Part shown: one piece after another, positions 35,601 through 47,733 of the stretch | Position numbering within the stretch: position 1 is the first letter of the stretch | How the letters are laid out: each line of letters opens with the position of its first letter | Source of the DNA: Ophiura sarsii | Lineage: Eukaryota; Echinodermata; Ophiuroidea; Amphilepidida; Ophiuridae | Assembly: GCA_035610835.1 (NCBI GenBank) | Contig: CM069442.1 | Span: forward strand, 4,624,444 to 4,688,443 | DNA length: 64,000 bases | Direction: 5' to 3' | The notes under the pieces: generated by a model | What the model was told of the DNA's origin: nothing | The model's database searches: none | The model's input: the letters and a program-made list of their open reading frames with translations, nothing else | Position numbers and translations under genes: made by a program

Positions 35601-35701
35601 TCTGTGTTGATTTCCGACTTTTCCTGAGTAATGCTACCTTGCTTAGTTGCTCCTGCGCCCGATACGAGCAACAATTGGATTTTTTTTGAAAAAAATTAAA
35701 A
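32606..35701 (+). repeat. 27-monomer HOR, copy b (3096 bp)
   Basis: Same order and same length as 14667-17762. A private mark of this copy is TTTGCAAGCTGC near 33580. J near 35595 reads AAAACGCATCTG, shared with 38462. Confidence 0.9.
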
Positions 35702-37080
35702 GTGATGTAAAAACACATCTGTGTTGATTTCCGACTTTTCCTGAGCAATGCTACTTTGCTATCTGCTCAGTGCTCACGATACGAGAACAATTGGATTTTT
35801 TTGAAAAATTTAAAAGTGATGTCAAAACACATCTGTGTTGATTTCCGACTTTTCCTGAGTAATGCTACCTTGCTAACTGCTCAATGCTCACGATACGAGA
35901 ACAATTGGATTTTTTTGAAAAATTTAAAAGTGATGTAAAAATACATCTGTGTTGATTTCCGACTTTTCCTGAGTAATGCTACCTTGCTAGTTGCACCTGC
36001 GCCCGATACGAGCAACAATTGGATTTTTTTTGAAAAAAATTAAAAGTGATGTAAAAACACATCTGTGTTGATTTCCGACTTTTCCTGAGTAATGCTACTT
36101 TGCTAGCTGCTCAGTGCTCACGATACGAGAACAATTGGATTTTTTTGAAAAATTTAAAAGTGATGTCAAAACACATCTGTGTTGATTTCCGACTTTTCCT
36201 GAGTAATGCTACCTTGCTAACTGCTCAATGCTCACGATACGAGCAACAATTGGATTTTTTTGAAAAAAGTTAAAAGTGATGTAAAAACACATCTGTGTTG
36301 ATTTCCGACTTTTCCTGAGTAATGCTACCTTGTTAACTGCTCAATGCTCCCGATACGAGAACAATTGGATTTTTTTGAAAAATTTAAAAGTTATGTAAAA
36401 ACACATCTGTGTTGATTTCCGACTTTTCCTGAGTAATGCTACTTTGCTAGCTGGTCAATGCTCACGATACGAGAACAATTGGATTTTTTTGAAAAATTTA
36501 AAAGTGATGTAAAAACACATCTGTGTTGATTTCCGACTTTTCCTGAGTAAAAAATTTAGGGCTAGCGGCTCAATGCTCACGATACGAGAACAATTGGATT
36601 TTTTTTTGAAAAATTTAAAAGTGATGTAAAAACACATCTGTGTTGATTTCCGACTTTTCCTGAGTAATGCTACCTTGCTAGTTGCTCCTGCGCCCAATAC
36701 GATCAACAATTGGATTTTTTTGAAAAATTTAAAAGTGATGTAAAAACACATCTGTGTTGATTTCCGAATTTTCCTGAGTAATGCAATCTTGCTAGTTGCT
36801 TCCCTGCGCCCGATACGAGAACAATTGGATTTTTTTGAAAAATTTAAAAGTGATGTAAAAATACATCTGTGTTGATTTCCGACTGTTCCTGAGTAAATGC
36901 TACCTTGCTAGTTGCTCCTGCGCCCAATACGAGAACAATTTGATTTTTTTGAAAAATTTAAAAGTGATGTAAAAACACATCTGTGTTGATTTCCGACTTT
37001 TCCTAAGTAATGCTACCTTGCTTAGTTGCTCCTGCGCCCGATACGAGCAACAATTGGATTTTTTTTGAAAAAAATTAAAA
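35702..37080 (+). repeat. 12-monomer HOR, altered copy (1379 bp)
   Basis: Monomer order K A B C Ax D E F G H I J, as at 17763 and 38570. The three extra bases relative to 1376 bp are accounted for by a restored A in K, T9 in F and one extra base at the 36551 replacement. K here has GCTATCTGCTCAG. Confidence 0.86.
36551..36560 (+). other. Private 10-bp replacement in an F monomer
   Basis: After CCTGAGTAA the expected TGCTACCTT is replaced by AAAATTTAGG before GCTAGCGG. The equivalent units near 18607 and 39420 are normal. The new bases resemble the unit's own AAAATTTA tail, so templated repair from a neighbouring tract is one explanation. It is the most divergent short stretch on the + strand array. 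Confidence 0.85.
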
Positions 37081-38569
37081 GTGATGTAAAAACACATCTG
37101 TGTTGATTTCCGACTTTTCCTGAGCAATGCTACTTTGCTAGCTGCTCAGTGCTCACGATACGAGAACAATTGGATTTTTTTGAAAAATTTAAAAGTGATG
37201 TCAAAACACATCTGTGTTGATTTCCGACTTTTCCTGAGTAATGCTACCTTGCTAGTTGCACCTGCGCCCGATACGAGCAACAATTGGATTTTTTTGAAAA
37301 AAGTTAAAAGTGATGTAAAAACACATCTGTGTTGATTTCCGACTTTTCCTGAGTAATGCTACTTTGCTAGCTGCTCAGTGCTCACGATACGAGAACAATT
37401 GGATTTTTTTGAAAAATTTAAAAGTGATGTCAAAACACATCTGTGTTGATTTCCGACTTTTCCTGAGTAATGCTACCTTGCTAACTGCTCAATGCTCACG
37501 ATACGAGAACAATTGGATTTTTTTGAAAAATTTAAAAGTGATGTCAAAACACATCTGTGTTGATTTCCGACTTTTCCTGAGTAATGCTACCTTGCTAACT
37601 GCTCAATGCTCACGATACGAGAACAATTGGATTTTTTTGAAAAATTTAAAAGTGATGTAAAAATACATCTGTGTTGATTTCCGACTTTTCCTGAGTAATG
37701 CTACCTTGCTAGTTGCACCTGCGCCCGATACGAGCAACAATTGGATTTTTTTGAAAAAAGTTAAAAGTGATGTAAAAACACATCTGTGTTGATTTCCGAC
37801 TTTTCCTGAGTAATGCTACCTTGTTAACTGCTCAATGCTCCCGATACGAGAACAATTGGATTTTTTTGAAAAATTTAAAAGTTATGTAAAAACACATCTG
37901 TGTTGATTTCCGACTTTTCCTGAGTAATGCTACTTTGCTATCTGGTCAATGCTCACGATACGAGAACAATTGGATTTTTTTGAAAAATTTAAAAGTGATG
38001 TAAAAACACATCTGTGTTGATTTCCGACTTTTCCTGAGTAATGCTACCTTGCTAGCGGCTCAATGCTCACGATACGAGAACAATTGGATTTTTTTTGAAA
38101 AATTTAAAAGTGATGTAAAAACACATCTGTGTTGATTTCCGACTTTTCCTGAGTAATGCTACCTTGCTAGTTGCTCCTGCGCCCAATACGATCAACAATT
38201 GGATTTTTTTGAAAAATTTAAAAGTGATGTAAAAACACATCTGTGTTGATTTCCGAATTTTCCTGAGTAATGCAATCTTGCTAGTTGCTTCCCTGCGCCC
38301 GATACGAGAACAATTGGATTTTTTTGAAAAATTTAAAAGTGATGTAAAAATACATCTGTGTTGATTTCCGACTGTTCCTGAGTAAATGCTACCTTGCTAG
38401 TTGCTCCTGCGCCCAATACGAGAACAATTTGATTTTTTTGAAAAATTTAAAAGTGATGTAAAAACGCATCTGTGTTGATTTCCGACTTTTCCTGAGTAAT
38501 GCTACCTTGCTTAGTTGCTCCTGCGCCCGATACGAGCAACAATTGGATTTTTTTTGAAAAAAATTAAAA
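37081..38569 (+). repeat. 13-monomer HOR (1489 bp)
   Basis: Monomer order: K B C A A B D E F G H I J. E has CTATCTGG, but F has the normal T8 with GAAAAATTT, so the unit appears to be a splice of the 19.1-kb type (left) and the 35-kb type (right). J carries AAAACGCATCTG near 38462. Confidence 0.85.
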
Positions 38570-39946
38570 GTGATGTAAAAACACATCTGTGTTGATTTCC
38601 GACTTTTCCTGAGCAATGCTACTTTGCTAGCTGCTCAGTGCTCACGATACGAGAACAATTGGATTTTTTTGAAAAATTTAAAAGTGATGTCAAAACACAT
38701 CTGTGTTGATTTCCGACTTTTCCTGAGTAATGCTACCTTGCTAACTGCTCAATGCTCACGATACGAGAACAATTGGATTTTTTTGAAAAATTTAAAAGTG
38801 ATGTAAAAATACATCTGTGTTGATTTCCGACTTTTCCTGAGTAATGCTACCTTGCTAGTTGCACCTGCGCCCGATACGAGCAACAATTGGATTTTTTTTG
38901 AAAAAAATTAAAAGTGATGTAAAAACACATCTGTGTTGATTTCCGACTTTTCCTGAGTAATGCTACTTTGCTAGCTGCTCAGTGCTCACGATACGAGAAC
39001 AATTGGATTTTTTTGAAAAATTTAAAAGTGATGTCAAAACACATCTGTGTTGATTTCCGACTTTTCCTGAGTAATGCTACCTTGCTAACTGCTCAATGCT
39101 CACGATACGAGCAACAATTGGATTTTTTTGAAAAAAGTTAAAAGTGATGTAAAAACACATCTGTGTTGATTTCCGACTTTTCCTGAGTAATGCTACCTTG
39201 TTAACTGCTCAATGCTCCCGATACGAGAACAATTGGATTTTTTTGAAAAATTTAAAAGTTATGTAAAAACACATCTGTGTTGATTTCCGACTTTTCCTGA
39301 GTAATGCTACTTTGCTAGCTGGTCAATGCTCACGATACGAGAACAATTGGATTTTTTTGAAAAATTTAAAAGTGATGTAAAAACACATCTGTGTTGATTT
39401 CCGACTTTTCCTGAGTAATGCTACCTTGCTAGCGGCTCAATGCTCACGATACGAGAACAATTGGATTTTTTTTGAAAAATTTAAAAGTGATGTAAAAACA
39501 CATCTGTGTTGATTTCCGACTTTTCCTGAGTAATGCTACCTTGCTAGTTGCTCCTGCGCCCAATACGATCAACAATTGGATTTTTTTGAAAAATTTAAAA
39601 GTGATGTAAAAACACATCTGTGTTGATTTCCGAATTTTCCTGAGTAATGCAATCTTGCTAGTTGCTTCCCTGCGCCCGATACGAGAACAATTGGATTTTT
39701 TTGAAAAATTTAAAAGTGATGTAAAAATACATCTGTGTTGATTTCCGACTGTTCCTGAGTAAATGCTACCTTGCTAGTTGCTCCTGCGCCCAATACGAGA
39801 ACAATTTGATTTTTTTGAAAAATTTAAAAGTGATGTAAAAACACATCTGTGTTGATTTCCGACTTTTCCTAAGTAATGCTACCTTGCTTAGTTGCTCCTG
39901 CGCCCGATACGAGCAACAATTGGATTTTTTTTGAAAAAAATTAAAA
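38570..39946 (+). repeat. 12-monomer HOR, third copy (1377 bp)
   Basis: Monomer order K A B C Ax D E F G H I J, with J marked by CCTAAGTAATGC near 39868, as in the other two 12-mers. It has intact K and normal F. Confidence 0.88.
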
Positions 39947-42900
39947 GTGATGTAAAAACACATCTGTGTTGATTTCCGACTTTTCCTGAGCAATGCTACT
40001 TTGCTAGCTGCTCAGTGCTCACGATACGAGAACAATTGGATTTTTTTGAAAAATTTAAAAGTGATGTCAAAACACATCTGTGTTGATTTCCGACTTTTCC
40101 TGAGTAATGCTACCTTGCTAGTTGCACCTGCGCCCGATACGAGCAACAATTGGATTTTTTTGAAAAAAGTTAAAAGTGATGTAAAAACACATCTGTGTTG
40201 ATTTCCGACTTTTCCTGAGTAATGCTACTTTGCTAGCTGCTCAGTGCTCACGATACGAGAACAATTGGATTTTTTTGAAAAATTTAAAAGTGATGTCAAA
40301 ACACATCTGTGTTGATTTCCGACTTTTCCTGAGTAATGCTACCTTGCTAACTGCTCAATGCTCACGATACGAGAACAATTGGATTTTTTTGAAAAATTTA
40401 AAAGTGATGTCAAAACACATCTGTGTTGATTTCCGACTTTTCCTGAGTAATGCTACCTTGCTAACTGCTCAATGCTCACGATACGAGAACAATTGGATTT
40501 TTTTGAAAAATTTAAAAGTGATGTAAAAATACATCTGTGTTGATTTCCGACTTTTCCTGAGTAATGCTACCTTGCTAGTTGCACCTGCGCCCGATACGAG
40601 CAACAATTGGATTTTTTTGAAAAAAGTTAAAAGTGATGTAAAAACACATCTGTGTTGATTTCCGACTTTTCCTGAGTAATGCTACCTTGTTAACTGCTCA
40701 ATGCTCCCGATACGAGAACAATTGGATTTTTTTGAAAAATTTAAAAGTTATGTAAAAACACATCTGTGTTGATTTCCGACTTTTCCTGAGTAATGCTACT
40801 TTGCTATCTGGTCAATGCTCACGATACGAGAACAATTGGATTTTTTTGAAAAATTTAAAAGTGATGTAAAAACACATCTGTGTTGATTTCCGACTTTTCC
40901 TGAGTAATGCTACCTTGCTAGCGGCTCAATGCTCACGATACGAGAACAATTGGATTTTTTTTTTTAAATTTAAAAGTGATGTAAAAACACATCTGTGTTG
41001 ATTTCCGACTTTTCCTGAGTAATGCTACCTTGCTAGTTGCTCCTGCGCCCAATACGATCAACAATTGGATTTTTTTGAAAAATTTAAAAGTGATGTAAAA
41101 ACACATTTGTGTTGATTTCCGAATTTTCCTGAGTAATGCAATCTTGCTAGTTGCTTCCCTGCGCCCGATACGAGAACAATTGGATTTTTTTGAAAAATTT
41201 AAAAGTGATGTAAAAATACATCTGTGTTGATTTCCGACTGTTCCTGAGTAAATGCTACCTTGCTAGTTGCTCCTGCGCCCAATACGAGAACAATTTGATT
41301 TTTTTGAAAAATTTAAAAGTGATGTAAAAACACATCTGTGTTGATTTCCACTTTTCCTGAGTAATGCTACCTTGCTAGTTGCTCCTGCGCCCGATACGAG
41401 CAACAATTGGATTTTTTTTGAAAAAAATTAAAAGTGATGTAAAAACACATCTGTGTTGATTTCCGACTTTTCCTGAGCAATGCTACTTTGCTAGCTGCTC
41501 AGTGCTCACGATACGAGAACAATTGGATTTTTTTGAAAAATTTAAAAGTGATGTAAAAATACATCTGTGTTGATTTCCGACTTTTCCTGAGTAATGCTAC
41601 CTTGCTAGTTGCACCTGCGCCCGATACGAGCAACAATTGGATTTTTTTTGAAAAAAATTAAAAGTGATGTAAAAACACATCTGTGTTGATTTCCGACTTT
41701 TCCTGAGTAATGCTACTTTGCTAGCTGCTCAGTGCTCACGATACGAGAACAATTGGATTTTTTTGAAAAATTTAAAAGTGATGTCAAAACACATCTGTGT
41801 TGATTTCCGACTTTTCCTGAGTAATGCTACCTTGCTAACTGCTCAATGCTCACGATACGAGAACAATTGGATTTTTTTGAAAAATTTAAAAGTGATGTAA
41901 AAACACATCTGTGTTGATTTCCGACTGTTCCTGAGTAAATGCTACCTTGCTAGTTGCTCCTGCGCCCAATACGAGAACAATTTGATTTTTTTGAAAAATT
42001 TAAAAGTGATGTCAAAACACATCTGTGTTGATTTCCGACTTTTCCTGAGTAATGCTACCTTGCTAACTGCTCAATGCTCACGATACGAGCAACAATTGGA
42101 TTTTTTTGAAAAAAGTTAAAAGTGATGTAAAAACACATCTGTGTTGATTTCCGACTTTTCCTGAGTAATGCTACCTTGTTAACTGCTCAATGCTCCCGAT
42201 ACGAGAACAATTGGATTTTTTTGAAAAATTTAAAAGTTATGTAAAAACACATCTGTGTTGATTTCCGACTTTTCCTGAGTAATGCTACTTTGCTAGCTGG
42301 TCAATGCTCACGATACGAGAACAATTGGATTTTTTTGAAAAATTTAAAAGTGATGTAAAAACACATCTGTGTTGATTTCCGACTTTTCCTGAGTAATGCT
42401 ACCTTGCTAGCGGCTCAATGCTCACGATACGAGAACAATTGGATTTTTTTTGAAAAATTTAAAAGTGATGTAAAAACACATCTGTGTTGATTTCCGACTT
42501 TTCCTGAGTAATGCTACCTTGCTAGCGGCTCAATGCTCACGATACGAGAACAATTGGATTTTTTTTGAAAAATTTAAAAGTGATGTAAAAACACATCTGT
42601 GTTGATTTCCGACTTTTCCTGAGTAATGCTACCTTGCTAGTTGCTCCTGCGCCCAATACGATCAACAATTGGATTTTTTTGAAAAATTTAAAAGTGATGT
42701 AAAAACACATCTGTGTTGATTTCCGAATTTTCCTGAGTAATGCAATCTTGCTAGTTGCTTCCCTGCGCCCGATACGAGAACAATTGGATTTTTTTGAAAA
42801 ATTTAAAAGTGATGTAAAAATACATCTGTGTTGATTTCCGACTGTTCCTGAGTAAATGCTACCTTGCTAGTTGCTCCTGCGCCCAATACGAGAACAATTT

Positions 42901-43039
42901 GATTTTTTTGAAAAATTTAAAAGTGATGTAAAAACACATCTGTGTTGATTTCCGACTTTTCCTGAGTAATGCTACCTTGCTTAGTTGCTCCTGCGCCCGA
43001 TACGAGCAACAATTGGATTTTTTTTGAAAAAAATTAAAA
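39947..43039 (+). repeat. 27-monomer HOR, third composition (3093 bp)
   Basis: Monomer order: K B C A A B D E F G H I J / K B C A I Ax D E F F G H I J. It is the intact counterpart of 19139-22116. F near 40954 is T11; J near 41349 lacks the G of CCGAC. Confidence 0.87.
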
Positions 43040-46017
43040 GTGATGTAAAAACACATCTGTGTTGATTTCCGACTTTTCCTGAGCAATGCTACTTTGCTAG
43101 CTGCTCAGTGCTCACGATACGAGAACAATTGGATTTTTTTGAAAAATTTAAAAGTGATGTCAAAACACATCTGTGTTGATTTCCGACTTTTCCTGAGTAA
43201 TGCTACCTTGCTAGTTGCACCTGCGCCCGATACGAGCAACAATTGGATTTTTTTTGAAAAAAATTAAAAGTGATGTAAAAACACATCTGTGTTGATTTCC
43301 GACTTTTCCTGAGTAATGCTACTTTGCTAGCTGCTCAGTGCTCACGATACGAGAACAATTGGATTTTTTTGAAAAATTTAAAAGTGATGTCAAAAGACAT
43401 CTGTGTTGATTTCCGACTTTTCCTGAGTAATGCTACCTTGCTAACTGCTCAATGCTCACGATACGAGAACAATTGGATTTTTTTGAAAAATTTAAAAGTG
43501 ATGTCAAAACACATCTGTGTTGATTTCCGACTTTTCCTGAGTAATGCTACCTTGCTAACTGCTCAATGCTCACGATACGAGAACAATTGGATTTTTTTGA
43601 AAAATTTAAAAGTGATGTAAAAATACATCTGTGTTGATTTCCGACTTTTCCTGAGTAATGCTACCTTGCTAGTTGCACCTGCGCCCGATACGAGCAACAA
43701 TTGGATTTTTTTGAAAAAAGTTAAAAGTGATGTAAAAACACATCTGTGTTGATTTCCGACTTTTCCTGAGTAATGCTACCTTGTTAACTGCTCAATGCTC
43801 CCGATACGAGAACAATTGGATTTTTTTGAAAAATTTAAAAGCTATGTAAAAACACATCTGTGTTGATTTCCGACTTTTCCTGAGTAATGCTACTTTGCTA
43901 TCTGGTCAATGCTCACGATACGAGAACAATTGGATTTTTTTGAAAAATTTAAAAGTGATGTAAAAACACATCTGTGTTGATTTCCGACTTTTCCTGAGTA
44001 ATGCTACCTTGCTAGCGGCTCAATGCTCACGATACGAGAACAATTGGATTTTTTTTTTTAAATTTAAAAGTGATGTAAAAACACATCTGTGTTGATTTCC
44101 GACTTTTCCTGAGTAATGCTACCTTGCTAGTTGCTCCTGCGCCCAATACGATCAACAATTGGATTTTTTTGAAAAATTTAAAAGTGATGTAAAAACACAT
44201 TTGTGTTGATTTCCGAATTTTCCTGAGTAATGCAATCTTGCTAGTTGCTTCCCTGCGCCCGATACGAGAACAATTGGATTTTTTTGAAAAATTTAAAAGT
44301 GATGTAAAAATACATCTGTGTTGATTTCCGACTGTTCCTGAGTAAATGCTACCTTGCTAGTTGCTCCTGCGCCCAATACGAGAACAATTTGATTTTTTTG
44401 AAAAATTTAAAAGTGATGTAAAAACACATCTGTGTTGATTTCCACTTTTCCTGAGTAATGCTACCTTGCTAGTTGCTCCTGCGCCCGATACGAGCAACAA
44501 TTGGATTTTTTTTGAAAAAAATTAAAAGTGATGTAAAAACACATCTGTGTTGATTTCCGACTTTTCCTGAGCAATGCTACTTTGCTAGCTGCTCAGTGCT
44601 CACGATACGAGAACAATTGGATTTTTTTGAAAAATTTAAAAGTGATGTAAAAATACATCTGTGTTGATTTCCGACTTTTCCTGAGTAATGCTACCTTGCT
44701 AGTTGCACCTGCGCCCGATACGAGCAACAATTGGATTTTTTTTGAAAAAAATTAAAAGTGATGTAAAAACACATCTGTGTTGATTTCCGACTTTTCCTGA
44801 GTAATGCTACTTTGCTAGCTGCTCAGTGCTCACGATACGAGAACAATTGGATTTTTTTGAAAAATTTAAAAGTGATGTCAAAACACATCTGTGTTGATTT
44901 CCGACTTTTCCTGAGTAATGCTACCTTGCTAACTGCTCAATGCTCACGATACGAGAACAATTGGATTTTTTTGAAAAATTTAAAAGTGATGTCAAAACAC
45001 ATCTGTGTTGATTTCCGACTTTTCCTGAGTAATGCTACCTTGCTAACTGCTCAATGCTCACGATACGAGAACAATTGGATTTTTTTGAAAAATTTAAAAG
45101 TGATGTAAAAATACATCTGTGTTGATTTCCGACTTTTCCTGAGTAATGCTACCTTGCTAGTTGCACCTGCGCCCGATACGAGCAACAATTGGATTTTTTT
45201 GAAAAATTTAAAAGTGATGTAAAAATACATCTGTGTTGATTTCCGACTGTTCCTGAGTAAATGCTACCTTGCTAGTTGCTCCTGCGCCCAATACGAGAAC
45301 AATTGGATTTTTTTGAAAAATTTAAAAGTGATGTAAAAACACATCTGTGTTGATTTCCGACTTTTCCTGAGTAATGCTACCTTGCTAGTTGCTCCTGCGC
45401 CCAATACGATCAACAATTGGATTTTTTTGAAAAATTTAAAAGTGATGTAAAAACACATTTGTGTTGATTTCCGAATTTTCCTGAGTAATGCAATCTTGCT
45501 AGTTGCTTCCCTGCGCCCAATACGAGAACAATTGGATTTTTTTGAAAAATTTAAAAGTGATGTAAAAATACATCTGTGTTGATTTCCGACTGTTCCTGAG
45601 TAAATGCTACCTTGCTAGTTGCTCCTGCGCCCGATACGAGCAACAATTGGATTTTTTTTGAAAAAAATTAAAAGTGATGTAAAAACACATCTGTGTTGAT
45701 TTCCGACTTTTCCTGAGCAATGCTACTTTGCTAGCTGCTCAGTGCTCACGATACGAGAACAATTGGATTTTTTTGAAAAATTTAAAAGTGATGTCAAAAC
45801 ACATCTGTGTTGATTTCCGACTTTTCCTGAGTAATGCTACCTTGCTAACTGCTCAATGCTCACGATACGAGAACAATTGGATTTTTTTGAAAAATTTAAA
45901 AGTGATGTAAAAATACATCTGTGTTGATTTCCGACTTTTCCTGAGTAATGCTACCTTGCTAGTTGCACCTGCGCCCGATACGAGCAACAATTGGATTTTT
46001 TTTGAAAAAAATTAAAA
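43040..46017 (+). repeat. 26-monomer segment (2978 bp)
   Basis: Monomer order: K B C A A B D E F G H I J / K B C A A B I G H IJ K A B. The part up to about 45.18 kb follows 22.1-24.25 kb at offsets near 20,920, with local two-monomer gains and losses. Private marks are CAAAAGACATC near 43395 and AAAGCTATG near 43850. A B unit with an A tail joins I at about 45.2 kb. Confidence 0.83.
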
Positions 46018-47733
46018 GTGATGTAAAAACACATCTGTGTTGATTTCCGACTTTTCCTGAGTAATGCTACTTTGCTAGCTGCTCAGTGCTCACGATACGA
46101 GAACAATTGGATTTTTTTGAAAAATTTAAAAGTGATGTCAAAACACATCTGTGTTGATTTCCGACTTTTCCTGAGTAATGCTACCTTGCTAACTGCTCAA
46201 TGCTCACGATACGAGAACAATTGGATTTTTTTGAAAAATTTAAAAGTGATGTCAAAACACATCTGTGTTGATTTCCGACTTTTCCTGAGTAATGCTACCT
46301 TGCTAACTGCTCAATGCTCACGATACGAGAACAATTGGATTTTTTTGAAAAATTTAAAAGTGATGTAAAAATACATCTGTGTTGATTTCCGACTTTTCCT
46401 GAGTAATGCTACCTTGCTAGTTGCACCTGCGCCCGATACGAGCAACAATTGGATTTTTTTGAAAAAAGTTAAAAGTGATGTAAAAACACATCTGTGTTGA
46501 TTTCCGACTTTTCCTGAGTAATGCTACCTTGTTAACTGCTCAATGCTCCCGATACGAGAACAATTGGATTTTTTTGAAAAATTTAAAAGTGATGTCAAAA
46601 CACATCTGTGTTGATTTCCGACTTTTCCTGAGTAATGCTACCTTGCTAACTGCTCAATGCTCACGATACGAGAACAATTGGATTTTTTTGAAAAATTTAA
46701 AAGTGATGTCAAAACACATCTGTGTTGATTTCCGACTTTTCCTGAGTAATGCTACCTTGCTAACTGCTCAATGCTCACGATACGAGAACAATTGGATTTT
46801 TTTGAAAAATTTAAAAGTGATGTAAAAATACATCTGTGTTGATTTCCGACTTTTCCTGAGTAATGCTACCTTGCTAGTTGCACCTGCGCCCGATACGAGC
46901 AACAATTGGATTTTTTTGAAAAAAGTTAAAAGTGATGTAAAAACACATCTGTGTTGATTTCCGACTTTTCCTGAGTAATGCTACCTTGTTAACTGCTCAA
47001 TGCTCCCGATACGAGAACAATTGGATTTTTTTGAAAAATTTAAAAGTTATGTAAAAACACATCTGTGTTGATTTCCGACTTTTCCTGAGTAATGCTACTT
47101 TGCTATCTGGTCAATGCTCACGATACGAGAACAATTGGATTTTTTTGAAAAATTTAAAAGTGATGTAAAAACACATCTGTGTTGATTTCCGACTTTTCCT
47201 GAGTAATGCTACCTTGCTAGCGGCTCAATGCTCACGATACGAGAACAATTGGATTTTTTTTTTTAAATTTAAAAGTGATGTAAAAACACATCTGTGTTGA
47301 TTTCCGACTTTTCCTGAGTAATGCTACCTTGCTAGTTGCTCCTGCGCCCAATACGATCAACAATTGGATTTTTTTGAAAAATTTAAAAGTGATGTAAAAA
47401 CACATTTGTGTTGATTTCCGAATTTTCCTGAGTAATGCAATCTTGCTAGTTGCTTCCCTGCGCCCGATACGAGAACAATTGGATTTTTTTGAAAAATTTA
47501 AAAGTGATGTCAAAACACATCTGTGTTGATTTCCGACTTTTCCTGAGTAATGCTACCTTGCTAACTGCTCAATGCTCACGATACGAGAACAATTGGATTT
47601 TTTTGAAAAATTTAAAAGTGATGTAAAAATACATCTGTGTTGATTTCCGACTTTTCCTGAGTAATGCTACCTTGCTAGTTGCACCTGCGCCCGATACGAG
47701 CAACAATTGGATTTTTTTTGAAAAAAATTAAAA
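46018..47733 (+). repeat. 15-monomer HOR, module Y (1716 bp)
   Basis: Monomer order: C A A B / D A A B / D E F G H A B. Relative to the 11-mer at 49907 it contains one extra four-monomer module, D A A B (457 bp). H is followed by A, an arrangement limited to 47.4-52.7 kb on the + strand. Confidence 0.9.
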
